64,000 nt of DNA from Cacajao melanocephalus (Eukaryota; Chordata; Mammalia; Primates; Pitheciidae). The translations under genes and the position numbers were made by a program. The stretch lies in the NCBI GenBank assembly GCA_963573385.1, contig CAUYLG010071367.1, positions 1-64,000 of the forward strand. Direction: 5' to 3'. Under the pieces are notes generated by a model that was not told the DNA's origin, ran no database searches, and saw only the letters and a list, made by a program, of their open reading frames with translations. This document shows, one piece after another, positions 1 through 12,010 of this stretch (the first letter of the stretch is position 1; each line of letters opens with the position of its first letter).

Positions 1-806
1 GAAGTTATTTCTTTCTGTTTCTTAGTTTTCCTTTTCTAACATTCAGGCCCCTCTGCTGTAGGACTGCTGAGGTCTTTTCCAGGCCCTGCTTGCCTGGGGA
101 TCACCTGCAGCTGCTGTAGAACAGTGAGGGTTGCTGCCAGTTTCTTCTTCTGCTATCTTTGTCCCAGAAGGATACCCACCAGATGTCAGTCTGAGCTCTC
201 CTTTATGAGGTGACTCTTTGGATATACAAGGGTCAGGGAGCAGCTTGAGGAGACAATCTGTCCCTTATAGGAGCTCACGTGCTGAGCTGTGAGCTCCGGT
301 GTTCATTCAGAGCTGCAGGGCAGGTACGTTTAAGTCTGCTGCAGCAGCACTCATAAACCCCTTTTTTTCTCCCCAAGTACTCTGTCCTGGGGATTTAGGG
401 CTTTATTTATGAGTCTCTGTTGTGCTGCTGCCTTTTTTCAGGGCTTCCCTGCCCAGCCAGGAGGCAGCCTAGTCACTGTCTGCCTGCAGAGGCTTTGCTG
501 AGCAGCTGTGGGCTCTGCCCATCTGCTATGTGAACTTCCCTGCAGTGCTGTTTTTACGGGTATAGTTAGAACTGCCTTGGCAATGGTGGCCCACCTCTAT
601 AATGGCAGACTCTCTCTGTAGTGGCGGGCTGCCTCAGCAATGGCGGACTACTTTTGTGGTGGTGGACTGCCTCGGTAATGGTGGACGCCCCTTGCCCACA
701 GAGCTGGACCATCCTGGGTTCAGCTGCGCTTGCTGTGAATCTCTCAATCCAGAGCATTTCAGATTGCTGTTTTTTTGTCAGGGTGGGACCAGCTGAGCCT
801 GATCAC

Positions 807-1175
807 CTGGCTCCCTGCCTCAGAGCCCTTTTTTTTTGAGTTGAACGGGCGACTCTGTGTCCCAGGTGTTCCAGTCACCTGTTGAAAAGGTGCTGGGATC
901 TGTGTGATTTCCTGTGCAATAACCCACTGCGCTGGCTGAAACAGCCGTGCTGAGATTCGTGGTGCTTTTTTACCTGGGCATCTCCAGGCCTGGCTCCCTG
1001 TTTCAGTCCCCTTTTATTAATCAGTTGAATGGGTGACTCTCTATCCTAGGAGCTCCAATCACCAGCTAAAACGGCACCCAGACCCATGTATTTTGTGAGG
1101 AGGACCACCACGCCAGCCAAAACAGCCATGCTGGCAACACGTGGGACTCCTCTGCCTGGGAATCTCTTGGTCTGT
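807..1175 (-). repeat. Two tandem 183-bp units within the L1 5' UTR
   Basis: The blocks starting ctggctccctg at 807 and at 990 align along their length, sharing for example gttgaacgggcgactct versus gttgaatgggtgactct and aaacagccgtgctg versus aaacagccatgctg. This is an internal tandem duplication of 5' UTR sequence, diverged enough to be old. Confidence 0.75.
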
Positions 1176-1262
1176 GGGCAATAAAAATCCATCTGGAAAT
1201 GCGGCGTCCACTCACCCTCCGGGCTTTCACTGGGAGCTGCAATCCTGAGCTGCTCCTAATCG

Positions 1263-1270
1263 GCCATCTT
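1263..1270 (-). promoter_or_regulatory. YY1-type site at the L1 5' end
   Basis: gccatctt on the + strand (AAGATGGC on the L1 strand) lies 12 bases inside the L1 5' end. This is where L1s carry the YY1 site that positions transcription initiation. The core is intact; activity in this copy is unknown. Confidence 0.5.
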
Positions 1271-1282
1271 GGATCTGTCTCC

Positions 1283-3240
1283 AATAACATAGTTTTAATA
1301 TTACAACATATTGGAAAGACCACACGTCCTAACTCTCATTGCTTCAGAGAAGGAGAAAATTAAAAAGCCCTTTGTTACCAGCAGCTAGGACCTTTGTGTT
1401 CCAGATGTAATAGAACAATTTCAATTCAGATGCTCAAAAATTTTTTAATTTAGCACAGAAATAGGAATGCATCTTTCAACACCATTCATATTTCATTTTT
1501 TTAGGCAACAGTTTCGAATCTTTTGCTTGGAAAAATCAGAGAGTTATTGGAAAGGAAACTCTTATTGTACTCTTGCTCAATTTTATTTAATGGCAGCATA
1601 ATTTGGACAGGCAGTAGGGCATCATAATACCTCTCTTTGCGTCTTAAAAAGTCTTGGTAGTATTTATCTCCACAGTTACTTGATTTAGTACCTCAGTCAA
1701 GCTACCTAACTAGGGAATTGGTGCCACAGGTTTTCTACCAGGCTACAGGGGACTTATTCTCCAGGATCCGTGTTATAGCATGTTGCTGAGCTCACCCTCA
1801 TGCTCATTCTACCCACCCACCATTCATTGTTACTTAAATCTTCATAAATGTTCAGGGCTTACTAATGAGTTGGTGTGGATAAGACACAGAAGTTCCTTTA
1901 TTAAATGAGCTTCATAAAAATGATCTTCAAAAGCCACTGACATGGAGGTTGAGCATACATCACAAAAATGATGGATGATATTTTATACCAAAGAAAAACA
2001 GAAGTTGTCAGTGTTAGTGGGAGTTCAATATTTTCTTACAGAGTGTTTCAGGTCTTCTATATAGACCGGTCACAGAGCTTTGATTTCACCTTTTTGCAAG
2101 ACAATATAATTTGTCTCAGAGAAGCAAGCACTGAGAAGAGCTGGCAAATCTGGGTTCTACTTTTGCTCTCTATTAGGAGATCTGGGTCTTAATTTAATTT
2201 CCCTTGAAAATGGGCGTGAAACCTAGTTCTTGATGCTATTGCAAAATTTGAAAGAGGAAAGTCTTGGGGGCCTTCCAGATAGATAGAATTCAATCCATGG
2301 TATCCATCATTCAAAAAGACATGATGAACGGTCTTTTGTGTGCCAACCCTGAGCTGACAATGATAGATGAAGAAACCCCAATACCTTGCTCTGCAAGCAC
2401 ACACGACTTTATAGGAGAAACAGGCATGTCAGTAAATCTTAGTGATTCACAGCCCTGGGTGCTGTTATGGATATGTAGAAAAATGAGATGGCAGCAGAGA
2501 GCAGCATGTTTTAGCTGTGATTTCCTCCCTTGGTTCTTTCTCCAGCAGTTCCCAAAATTCCATCTGACTGGCCTCTCTTCCTGAGGAGGTGAAAGAGCCA
2601 GGCAGTGGTTACCTATAATTTCTTAGTGATGGGAACTCTACAGCACATTGTCTATGTAGCCAGTAATGTGGAAAGGATAGAACCTACTTGGTCCGAAGGG
2701 GAAGATGTTTGGTGTTCTTTAAAATACCAGTTGTAATCACCATCAGGTAGCTCCAAACATCCATTGCAAGTATCCCTCCTGCAAGTATGGCTTAGACATT
2801 ACTATTGTATTTGGGAAAAACAAAAATTCACTTGTGTGCACAGGTGTTGACTATTTATCTTAGTTCACTGTATTTGTGTTAGAATAGAGTAAAAGGATAA
2901 TTACATTTTGGAAAAGGCTCTATTTGTTCCAAATTTACATGCTAGGAGAAACTGGCTAACCTTGCATGTGTAATATGAAAGGAGTCAAATTATTTGAGCA
3001 CCTCATGGTACCATTTGCATGTACTTTGTCACTAAAACTTCAAAGGGGATATTATTGGAATAGAGTAGAATAATAAAGTAATTAGTTGTCAGGTAATGAT
3101 AAGTGAGATTACTGAATAATTCTTTGTTTTAGTTTTGTGGGGTGAATTAATGGTGAGAAAGATATCAGAAATTACAGTTACTTATTAATCTTGGTTAGTG
3201 AACATCATTGAACTTTGCCTAAGTGGTACTATCTGGACCA
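1283..3240. other. Intron sequence without recognised feature
   Basis: AT-rich intron. Two open frames of 74 and 106 codons (1968-2192 and 2264-2584 on +) show no familiar domain and look like chance. No clear repeat family was recognised here. Confidence 0.4.
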
Positions 3241-3249
3241 GTGGAAGAT

Positions 3250-3810
3250 AAATGGTAAAGAAAGTATTAGACATTTTGCACAAAAGATATACAATTAGCC
3301 AATAAGTATATAGAAAAAAAGGTCATTCTCACTAATAAACAAATGTTCATTATGAATCTGAAACATCATTTTTCATCTATTAAATTGTTAGGGTGTTTTA
3401 AAAGTTATAATGTCAGTGCTTGTAAGACTGTGGGAAAACTGGTGCAGAGATACATTTGTGGAGGCAATAAAATGGTACAAAGCTGTTGAAAAGTAATTAG
3501 TAACATAAATTAAGAACCTAATAAGTGTTTCCATTTTGGGAAATACATCTAAAGGGAATTGAAGAATAAGAAAAAATTAATTGATGTCAACATGTTCATT
3601 GCAGTGCTGTTTATAATATTATAAACATTACCCAAATATCCAACTATCAAAGGATGGTTGAGTAATTATATCTTCCTAGGAAGTAACATTATATAACACC
3701 AAAATAATAATTATGGAGATCCCATTAGAAATGCTTAAATTGTAATGTTAGGAAAAGCACAGGATATGAAGTTACATATGTTTCTGTATATATGTATAAA
3801 ACTATGTGAA
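3250..3810 (+). mobile_element. Degenerate old L1 fragment (ORF2 3' region)
   Basis: The stretch has the order typical of the end of L1 ORF2 in sense: an aaaagatatacaa/tcattctcactaat part, then an actggtgcagagatac-like part, then ttcattgcagtgctgtttataat and ccaaatatccaactatcaaaggatgg. It is heavily mutated and has no open frame, in line with a mammalian-age L1M. Confidence 0.55.
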
Positions 3811-3824
3811 ATACATATGGACAT

Positions 3825-4035
3825 GTAGAGAGTCAGTAAGATAGAATGGAAAGCACACACACTTGGCAATCAGATAGGCTTTAGTTTGGACTCTGGCTCC
3901 ACATTTGCAAGCTGCTGATTTCTGAAAATTATTTTAAGTTCTGTATGTTTTGCTTTTTAATATATGGGAATACTCACATCTACCTGATAGGACTCCTACA
4001 AGAACTGCATTAGATAACTCGGTAAAATGTGAGAG
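3825..4035 (+). repeat. MIR
   Basis: The order follows the MIR consensus: ...tttggactctggctccac, a diverged tgtgaccttgg part, then acctgataggactcctaca and agataactcggtaaaatg. It is diverged. Confidence 0.55.
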
Positions 4036-4258
4036 AAGGTAATGAACTATGGGTGATTTTTTTTAATTTCTCATTTTTATTTCCAGTAATTTTATTTTTA
4101 TAATAGAAAATATATTTTAATTTGATTGTTATCACCAAAGTTATACCCAGAAGTATGCACCTTTTGGCACTGACTGTATGACTAACTGAAGTAGTCTAAA
4201 TACAATAATTATTCTAATTTGGTACTAAACATCTCAAAGTACACATTCTGCTACATAT

Positions 4259-4805
<547 letters not shown>

Positions 4806-5404
4806 TTTTCAACTAGTCAATTAAAAACATGATCAATGAATATCTGTGGTGCTTGACGCTGTGAGGGATACCAGGAAACACAATCTTTAACTTGAAGAGG
4901 CACAGTCCTTAAGTTGAATATCATTCTCTAGGTTTCAGCTGTGGTCTCAAAATTCTGTACCTTCAACTTTAGACAAATATTATCTACATGTCACAGGAAA
5001 ACATCTCACCTGTGGTGACCAAGGTTCTGAATGAAAGTCTCTGCAGCCTACAGATTGATTCTCTGTGGCAATGTCAGTGTTTGCCATATATGTGCTGAGA
5101 AATCCTAGAGCTTTGCAAAGGTGCCTAATGTTCTGCAAACATTTGACTCAGGTTTCTTTTTATACATATATGTATATATACTCATGTTCATATATTTTGT
5201 ATATGCATAACTAGTATTTCAACCAAAATATTTAATACTATAAACTAAAATTACACATTCAATAAAGTTTGGCTGTTGAATTACTATTATTGTGCTTATC
5301 TCAGATGAAAGATTCTCTTGCCCTCTCTTTCTAGTTAAAGAATATTCTAAGATTGCAAAACAAATTCTCACAACTGTGAAAAATTGTTATAAGAATTTAA
5401 AATG

Positions 5405-5620
5405 ACTGTAGAATCAAACAGTCTAGATGCCATTTCAAGCACAGGAATTTACCATATGACTCTGAGCAACTTTCTGATCCTCTCTGTATCTCAATTTCTT
5501 CACCTGTTAAATGGGACATACCTCAAAAAGTTATGAGAAATAAAAGACGTAAAAATATAAAAACACTTAGGAAAGTGACTCGGCCAATTTAAGACCTCAA
5601 TAAATGTTAGATATTATCAT
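5405..5620 (+). repeat. MIR
   Basis: MIR order on +: gatgccatttcaagcac, tatgactctgagcaactttc, tctgtatctcaatttcttcacctg, aaatgggacatacctc, and ending cctcaataaatgtta. Confidence 0.65.
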
Positions 5621-6221
5621 TTTATTTCTATTACTTATCTGCAAAATCAGTCTTTTCTTGTTACATATAAACAAAATATACAATTATATTAAATTTGAAG
5701 ACTGATAGGCAACTGGAAACCCCATTTTTCAAGTTTTGTGTTCATCAAATAGTTCAGTTGTTACTGATTAATTTTACAAGTAACTGTTACAAATTTGAAC
5801 TAATAAATCTATACTAATTAAATATTACTCTGATTTACAGATTAGGTTATGCTTAAAATTTTGTTAAAAAATATTCTGCAGCTTAAAAAAATACATTACA
5901 TCATAAAGAAATGTATGTTTCTATGCTCTACGTTATCTCTTTCCAAGAGAAAAAAAATTATCTTTTCCAAATATGTTTGTTCATTTTAATATCTACCCAT
6001 CATTCAGAGCTTACATTTGAATAATATACATTAACATCAAACTATAAAAAATTAACTCTTATCTGGTAGAGTGCTATATTTTGGTGGAGGGTTCTACTTA
6101 TCACCAGAGATTTCATCTCTACTGTATTTCTTTGACGATTGATTCTTGACAATAGGACTGATTAAAATGTTCAAAAACATTTTAAATAAATGATCTGTGT
6201 TTCTTCTGTCTTTTCTTGCAG

Positions 6222-6290
6222 TCATTCCCAACATAGCACCGCAACTCGTCAGCCTTCAGTGACTCTCCAACGGGCCATCTCCCTGGAAGG
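6222..6290 (+). CDS. DLG2: DLG2 internal exon: linker between PDZ2 and PDZ3 (69 nt)
   Basis: The acceptor is a pyrimidine-rich stretch ending ttttcttgcag at 6221 and the donor is gtaaga from 6291. The exon is 69 nt. Its first base completes a codon, 22 codons follow, and its last two bases (gg) are completed by the first base of the exon at 45158 to give Gly. It encodes a hydrophilic Ser/Thr-rich segment starting HSQHSTATRQPSVTL and ending ISLEG, which in DLG2 directly precedes the EPRKVV start of PDZ3. Entry and exit phases are the same, so skipping would keep the frame. Two R-x-x-S motifs (RQPS, RAIS) fit basophilic kinase sites; phosphorylation is inference. Whether the exon is alternatively spliced cannot be read from DNA. 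Confidence 0.93.
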
Positions 6291-6338
6291 GTAAGATAAT
6301 AATACAGAACATCTTAAACTGTGAAGCCTTGGAATTAG

Positions 6339-6472
6339 TCTTTCTTTCTCTCTGTGTCTCTTTTTCTTTTTCTCTTTCTTTTTCTTTCTTTCTCTCTCTC
6401 TCTCACTCTCTCGCTCTTTTCTTTCTCTCTCTTTCTTTCTTTCCTTCCCTCCCTTCCCACTCTCTCTCTCTC
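6339..6472 (+). promoter_or_regulatory. Intronic polypyrimidine tract, candidate splicing regulatory region
   Basis: About 134 nt of almost pure C/T begins 48 nt after the donor of the linker exon, with repeated tttc, ctct and tctt units and a short run of (ct)n. In the sense-strand RNA this is a dense set of UCUU/CUCUCU motifs, the known binding preference of PTBP1/PTBP2. It is also a simple repeat, so the regulatory role is inference from position. Confidence 0.5.
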
Positions 6473-6881
6473 ACACACATACACTCAAATATCTAGGAAA
6501 CTCATGTTATGTGCCAAGCACTGTGCTAGGTACTAGATTTAATAAGTCAAATAAGATTTCTTCTTTCCCTCTAGAGGGCTTTATTGTCTAGTACAGATGA
6601 TAGAAATACAAACACATACTTGTGATATAGTGTAAGAGTTACACTGTATAGGAGATATGCATAAGGGATTAATGGAGAATCCAGGAGGGATACCTAGCTA
6701 TAAATGGGCATCTAAAGGGGACTAGGGAGAGGTCAGGTTGGTTCCCAAAAATATGTAACTCTTGAGCTGAGGACTGAAACATATGTGGATATTTGCCCAA
6801 CAGTACAAATTCACAAGTATTCCTCCAAGGAAAGAAAAAAAACCTAACATTTACATATCTATTTATCTACCAACCACCTGT

Positions 6882-7212
6882 TGTATTAGTCTGTTTTCAT
6901 GCTACTGATGAAGACATACCCAAGCCTGGACAATTTACATAAGAAAGAGGTTTAATGGACTTACAGTTCCATGTGGCTAGGGAGACCTCACAATCATGGT
7001 GGATGGCAAAAGGCATTTCTTACATGGCAGCAAAAGAGAGAAGGAGAAAACCATCAGATATCCTGAGACTTATTCTCTACCATGAGAACAGCATGGGAGG
7101 AACCGTCCCCATGATATAATTATGTCCTACCAGGTCTCTCCCACAACATATGGGAATTATGGGCATACAATTCAGATGAAATTTGGGTGGGGACACAGAG
7201 CCAAACATATCA
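6882..7212 (-). mobile_element. Solo MaLR LTR (THE1/MST-like), antisense, with 5-bp target duplication
   Basis: The segment starts tgtattag and ends catatca, the reverse complement of the THE1-type LTR termini. The interior contains acagttccatgtggct, cctcacaatcatggtgga, gagacttattctctaccatgagaacag and gggtggggacacagagcc. CCTGT occurs directly before (6877-6881) and directly after (7213-7217), the 5-bp duplication expected of ERVL-MaLR integration. No internal region is present, so it is a solo LTR. THE1 and MST are hard to separate by eye. Confidence 0.92.
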
Positions 7213-7375
7213 CCTGTCTTACCTGATTTTATTTCTAAAGTACTCCTAGAAGATAGCTGTCTTTTTTTCTGGACCTTGATTCGCAGAGAGGTTAAGTAAT
7301 TTTCCCAAGTGCACTTGTATAGAAAGTAGCATAGCCTGGATTTGAAATCAAGCCTGACTCCGCTGTGTGGCTCCG
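7213..7375 (-). repeat. MIR-like remnant interrupted by the LTR
   Basis: Contains gcagagaggttaagtaattttcccaagtg-type sequence and a diverged tail of the reverse-complement MIR. The solo LTR ends at its border. Confidence 0.5.
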
Positions 7376-8114
7376 TCCCCCATAATGTGGTATGAAAAGT
7401 CTTTGTTAAGGTGGAGAGCGCTGGTCGTACAATTCATAAACCACATTCAGGCTAAATTAGATATCATGTAGAATTGCCTAGTGTGAAAAAAAATGGTGAA
7501 GAACTAGAATGAATCTAACCTTAAAAATCATTAAATAGAATCAATAACCTGCTGTTTGAGATGGTACTGGAATATGGAATGTGCATATTAAGTGGCTGAT
7601 GTGTTGTTTGCAGTAAAGGTGAGGGTATGGGGACTAATTTTACCACTGTCTCTACCTTATTTCATTATTCCTTTTGAAGACCTCTTTTAGCAGGGCTCAG
7701 GGTGGCTATCATTTCACATTTTGGCCATCAGCACAAAGAAGACTTCCTCCAGCTATGATAAGTAATGATATTTCCTTCTAAGGATATTTCTAAACTTTTG
7801 CTTTCTTTCTTTTTATTAGCAAAAGCTTATTAGCAATTTGCCCTAAGTATTTTTTTTTCAATTTTCCACTATTTTCTACTTGAGTTAAAGGAACTCTAGA
7901 ATTGACATAATCACAATTCTTGTTCTCTGATGAGGCCAAAAATGTAAAGGTGTTACCCTAACTTCAGAACACCAGAGTGACTCCTTTTATGGAAAACAGC
8001 AAACTATATAAGCTTTATAGTGATCTATTGTCCCAACTAACATAAAGTACTTTGCCTTTTATCTAGTGAATAACACAATATTTTCTATTCCCTGTAAGAA
8101 TGGAAGAAAACTTA

Positions 8115-8300
8115 TTCTAAATTCAAAGAATTTGGTTTGAATCCTGGCCTCTACCATTTGTTGTTGATCAGGGACCTTCACCTCTCTAAGCATGGGTTTC
8201 CTCAACAGCTACAAGAGAAAATAGTATCAAACTCACCAGTTCTTAAAAATAAAAGTAGCAGATACATATCGAACCTTCAATAAGTACTAGTTAAATATAC
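8115..8300 (+). repeat. MIR
   Basis: MIR order on +: ggtttgaatcctggcctctacc, accttcacctctctaagc, tgggtttcctcaaca, ending ttcaataagtactag. Confidence 0.6.
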
Positions 8301-8399
8301 ACTTAGTCTATGTGTTCTGAAAAAACATTTATTTTTACAGCATAGAGTAGTTTAAAGACTTACTTTGAACACTTGCTTAAATACATTTATATGTATTTG

Positions 8400-9950
8400 C
8401 TTACATAAAACACTTCTGGATATAAAATATTTGAGGTAGAAATAAGTGAGCATTAGTAATATTTAGAAGGCGAAATCTCAGTAATCCTCTACAAAGTCCA
8501 GAACACAAAAATTCATGCTATGCATGCCCAGCTGTTTTTCAGATGAAGAGATAATGTGGCTCATTATCATTGTGACTGAACACATAGTGAGAAAGTTATT
8601 TTTCGTCTTACATAGGCCAATGGGTCTTCAGCAGGTTTCCCATTAAAGTGTTATACTGCTGAGTGTAGGCAATCAACTGAAATTGCAAATTCCATTATTT
8701 CAAAAGTCTCCTTCCTAATGCTTTTGTGAAAAGCAAGTACATAGTATATTTTTTAAATGAATGTAGTTTAAAAGGCCATATGTTTATATCATTTTTACCC
8801 AAGTTGCTATCTACTTGACATAAAATATGTAGAGATATTTCAAATTTCCAGTTAATTTGATCCATTGAGACAACAAAACTATCTAATTGAGTCCTCTACC
8901 ATACATAAAGTCAATGCTGTTTTTAAATGGGTATCTGAATCATCTATAACGGTGCCAGACAAAATGAGGAAGAATAACATCCCCATTAACAGAATAAGCT
9001 CTGCGTTTCAGTTTCAAATTGACAGACAGTAGCCCACACCTTAATCTCCTCTTCCTCCTGAGACCCTATTAAAGAAAGCTACTGGGATAATAATTTAAAA
9101 AAAAAAAAAAGGAAAATCTCATAGTGATCAAGGAAATAGAAGGGGAGCATCAAAGGCCAAAAGGTTTCATTACATTTCTTTGCAACAGAAAGTCAATGGA
9201 AGGAGGGTATTGATTGGGGAAGAACAAAGTAATCCCGGCCTTTGATCACCTATAGAAGCAGGGCTGTACAACTCCAGGGGGCACCTTTTACGCTGTATCA
9301 TATCAGAATAGCATCTCCTAGAGTTACATTTCCTGGGGTTGCCACACACAAAAAGCCCTACCACGGTGCAGCAGTACTGTGTGAAGGGGCCTACAGCTCA
9401 GCAAAGAGCAGATCTGCCTAGCCAGCCCCAGAAAACTCAGAGACATTAGGGTAGTGACAACAGATGGGATTGAAAGCTGAGTCTGAGAATAGGAATGAAG
9501 AGTCCGCCCTGTAAGCATGCACACGCCTGCATACAAAAAAAAGAAGGTTCTTCTCAGGAGAAATTGAATCACTCTTCTGTAGCACCTAGATGAGCTAGTT
9601 TGAGAATTGGCCCCACAGCCAAGCCCTTCACAGTGTGCTAGTTTGGGGCACAGTTTCATGTTTGCTCGCTTAACCTCAAACCTTTACATTAAAAAGCTTT
9701 GCCCTTGTACACATCAACCCCTGCCAGCATTTCTATTACTTCATTCCTAAATAAGTACAGATAGCCACAAGTTACCAAACATTTTAACAAACCTGAAAAA
9801 TGACAGAGACAAGATTAAAACACACACACACAGAAAAACTGTTCTCAAGGAAACACAAAGATAATTCTGGGAACAAAATATAATTGAATAATCATTATAA
9901 GCATTTTTGTAGAAATATGGAAGCAATCACTAGAATTAAAACTGAAATGG
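8400..9950. other. Intron sequence without recognised feature
   Basis: Nothing identifiable. A 111-codon open frame on the minus strand (9324-9659) has no domain I recognise and an ordinary intronic context. A short (a)n run lies at about 9098-9112. Confidence 0.35.
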
Positions 9951-9957
9951 TTAATAG

Positions 9958-10392
9958 AAAAGATATGGAATCAACCTAAGTGCCTGTAAACAAATGGCTG
10001 GATAAATAAAATGTGGTATGTATATACAGTGGAATACTATTCAGCCATAAAAAGAATGGAATCATGTCAATTTCAGCAATATGTATGGAACTGGAGGCCC
10101 TTATCTTAAGCGAAACAATTAAGAAACAGATGAATGCCACATGTTCTCACTTATAAATGGGAGCTAAATAATATATACATATGGGCATAGAGTGTGAAAT
10201 GATAGACATTGAAGACTCAATAGAGTGAAATACTGGGAAGAGGTTGGAAGATGAGAAATTACTTAGTGGGTAAAATGTACATTATTCTGATGATGGATAT
10301 ACTAAAAGCCTGCGCTTCACCACTGCAGAGTATGGCCATGTAAGAAAATTGCACTTGTACCTCTTAAATGTATATAAAGTTTTTAAAAGCTG
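9958..10392 (+). mobile_element. L1 3' end, 5'-truncated, sense
   Basis: The end of ORF2 and 3' UTR are recognisable: tggaatactattcagccataaaaag, ggaactggaggcccttatcttaagc, ccacatgttctcacttataaatggg, ending in a diverged L1 3' UTR with ttgcacttgtacctcttaaatg. No intact frame remains. It resembles the older primate/L1MA class. Confidence 0.85.
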
Positions 10393-11330
10393 AAATGGTC
10401 AAAAGCAGCATTTGCCTCTAGAAAGAAAGGGAGGATTCTCAGTGGGGGTGACACAAATTGAATTTTGAGAAATGTGTTTGCAGCAAGGCAGAGATTAAAA
10501 AATCAAAAAGAAAATCATATGCACAAACCTAGAAGTGTTTTGTTAACACTGTTAAGACTGAGAAGTATCTTCAGCCACTCAAAAAGCTTTCTTTCATCCA
10601 GGAGAAAGCACTTTATGTTACCTTACCATTTGGTGGCATACTTAAAGGCAGAATTTTCCAGTAAAATTTCTAGTAGCATTTTCACATTGGTAAAACAGCT
10701 GCCCTGGAAGGTGTTGGCCACCCTTTACAAGTAGCACTTAACGGGAAACTTAATGGCCGTCTTCAGGGAAATTCTTCAAGAAATTCTTTATGGAGTAAAT
10801 AGTAGGTCTAACTGACCCCACCAGAAATCTCTCCCAAATCCAGAAGTCTATGAGTATCCAAAAGAAAAACAAAAGGTAGTTTTGCTTATAAACTGACAGA
10901 TCTAAGGGAACCCATCTTTTCAAGTTAACTGGTGTGTGTTGACACTGCTATTGTGCTTTCTCATCAAGACGGGCCTAACTCCGTAGGGACAGCCATGTAC
11001 CACTGTTTGGCACAAAAGACACCCTTCCCATACTGTAAGACGATTCTAGGCTCATGAAATCATGGCTCCATTCAGGTTAGGGAGACTCTGGTGTTCTGAG
11101 ACTGAGCTCAGGTATCCTTTCCAAGGAACATCTGGAAACAGGACCTCTAATGGAATTATTCCATCTCTTGTTCTCTACTTTACTCCTTTTGCCTGGATAG
11201 GAAAAGCTTTTTTTTTTTAAAGCTAATGTGCTTCAGATTTCCCAGGATGATGCTGACCTAAAAGACTCAGTCTTTTTCCTCTAAGTACTCAGATATTTGG
11301 TTCCAAAATATATGGTCATGACAGAATGTG
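10393..11330. other. Intron sequence without recognised feature
   Basis: An 89-codon open frame on + (10465-10734) has no recognisable domain. No repeat family was identified with confidence. Confidence 0.35.
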
Positions 11331-11334
11331 ATCT

Positions 11335-11490
11335 GAAAACCAACATGTCATCTCTGAATCGGGGCATAGAACCCAGTTCTACCATTTCTTACTGTGTGAT
11401 TTTGGCAAGATGTCTGTTACCTCATATACAAAGTAATCAGGTTGAGTTAAATAAACAAGGTATCAAATGCCTTCCAACTCTAACATTTCA
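11335..11490 (+). repeat. MIR-like
   Basis: Contains ggcatagaacccagttctacc, tactgtgtgattttggcaag, and a cctcatatacaaagtaatc part; order as in MIR, diverged. Confidence 0.5.
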
Positions 11491-11935
11491 GAGACAAAAT
11501 TTTGGCTCATAGATATGAAGCTTAAACTTTTAAGGGACCATTGGGCTCTAGGTCACTGGCCCTTTGGGCTAGTTGGCTTGAGTTTTCTCTACCCACATAT
11601 TCAGAAACCCGTCTATACCTCAGTATTTGTAATCAGCATGAATGCTCAACTTCCTTCAGCACACCCTGGCCTTCAAAACTAGTGCTAAGTAGTATTGAGA
11701 GCAGGGAGGAGCTGTTATGATGATTAATATACTGAATTACAGTAGCGCTCTTTGAAACTTGAAAGAGATGGGTTTTTTATCAGGCTGTTAGTTGCTGGGG
11801 TCACTGGCCAAAAATCTGAGCCTTTACTTATCACAGATATTTAAGTGACTCTATCAAAACAGAGAGGCAAGTTGAGTCAAGTGCAAAGGATTTTTGTCTA
11901 TTTTTAGAATGTATTAAAATAATATATATTAATTT

Positions 11936-12010
11936 GTATGTATGTTTATATGTGTATATATGTATATGTATATATACATGCACATATATGTATATTTATG
12001 TGTATGTGTC
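11936..12010. repeat. TATG/TATA microsatellite, alternating purine-pyrimidine
   Basis: tgtatgtatgttta followed by tatgtgtatata... and a gtatatatacatgcacatatatg core. This is imperfect (TA)n/(TG)n with an internal palindromic part. Confidence 0.8.

Larger units (their letters stand above)
1..1282 (-). mobile_element. L1 (primate-age, L1PA/L1PB-like) 5' UTR, rest outside window
   Basis: Read on the minus strand, the element begins at 1282 with the characteristic L1 5' terminus ending in AAGATGGCCG, and the whole segment to base 1 resembles L1P 5' UTR. Recognisable parts include the gagctgtgagctccg stretch, the acgtttaagtctgctg stretch and the G/C-rich aatggcggac units. ORF1 and ORF2 would lie left of base 1. 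A 183-bp unit is present twice (807-989 and 990-about 1175). The element is antisense to DLG2. Confidence 0.88.

Noticed and set aside
2264..2584. 106-codon open frame on +
   Set aside because: No domain and no splice evidence; chance frame.
6354..6536. 60-codon Leu/Ser/Phe frame
   Set aside because: Direct translation of the pyrimidine microsatellite.
9324..9659. 111-codon open frame on -
   Set aside because: No recognisable domain or promoter; length is within what chance gives in 64 kb. Conservation data would be needed to revive it.
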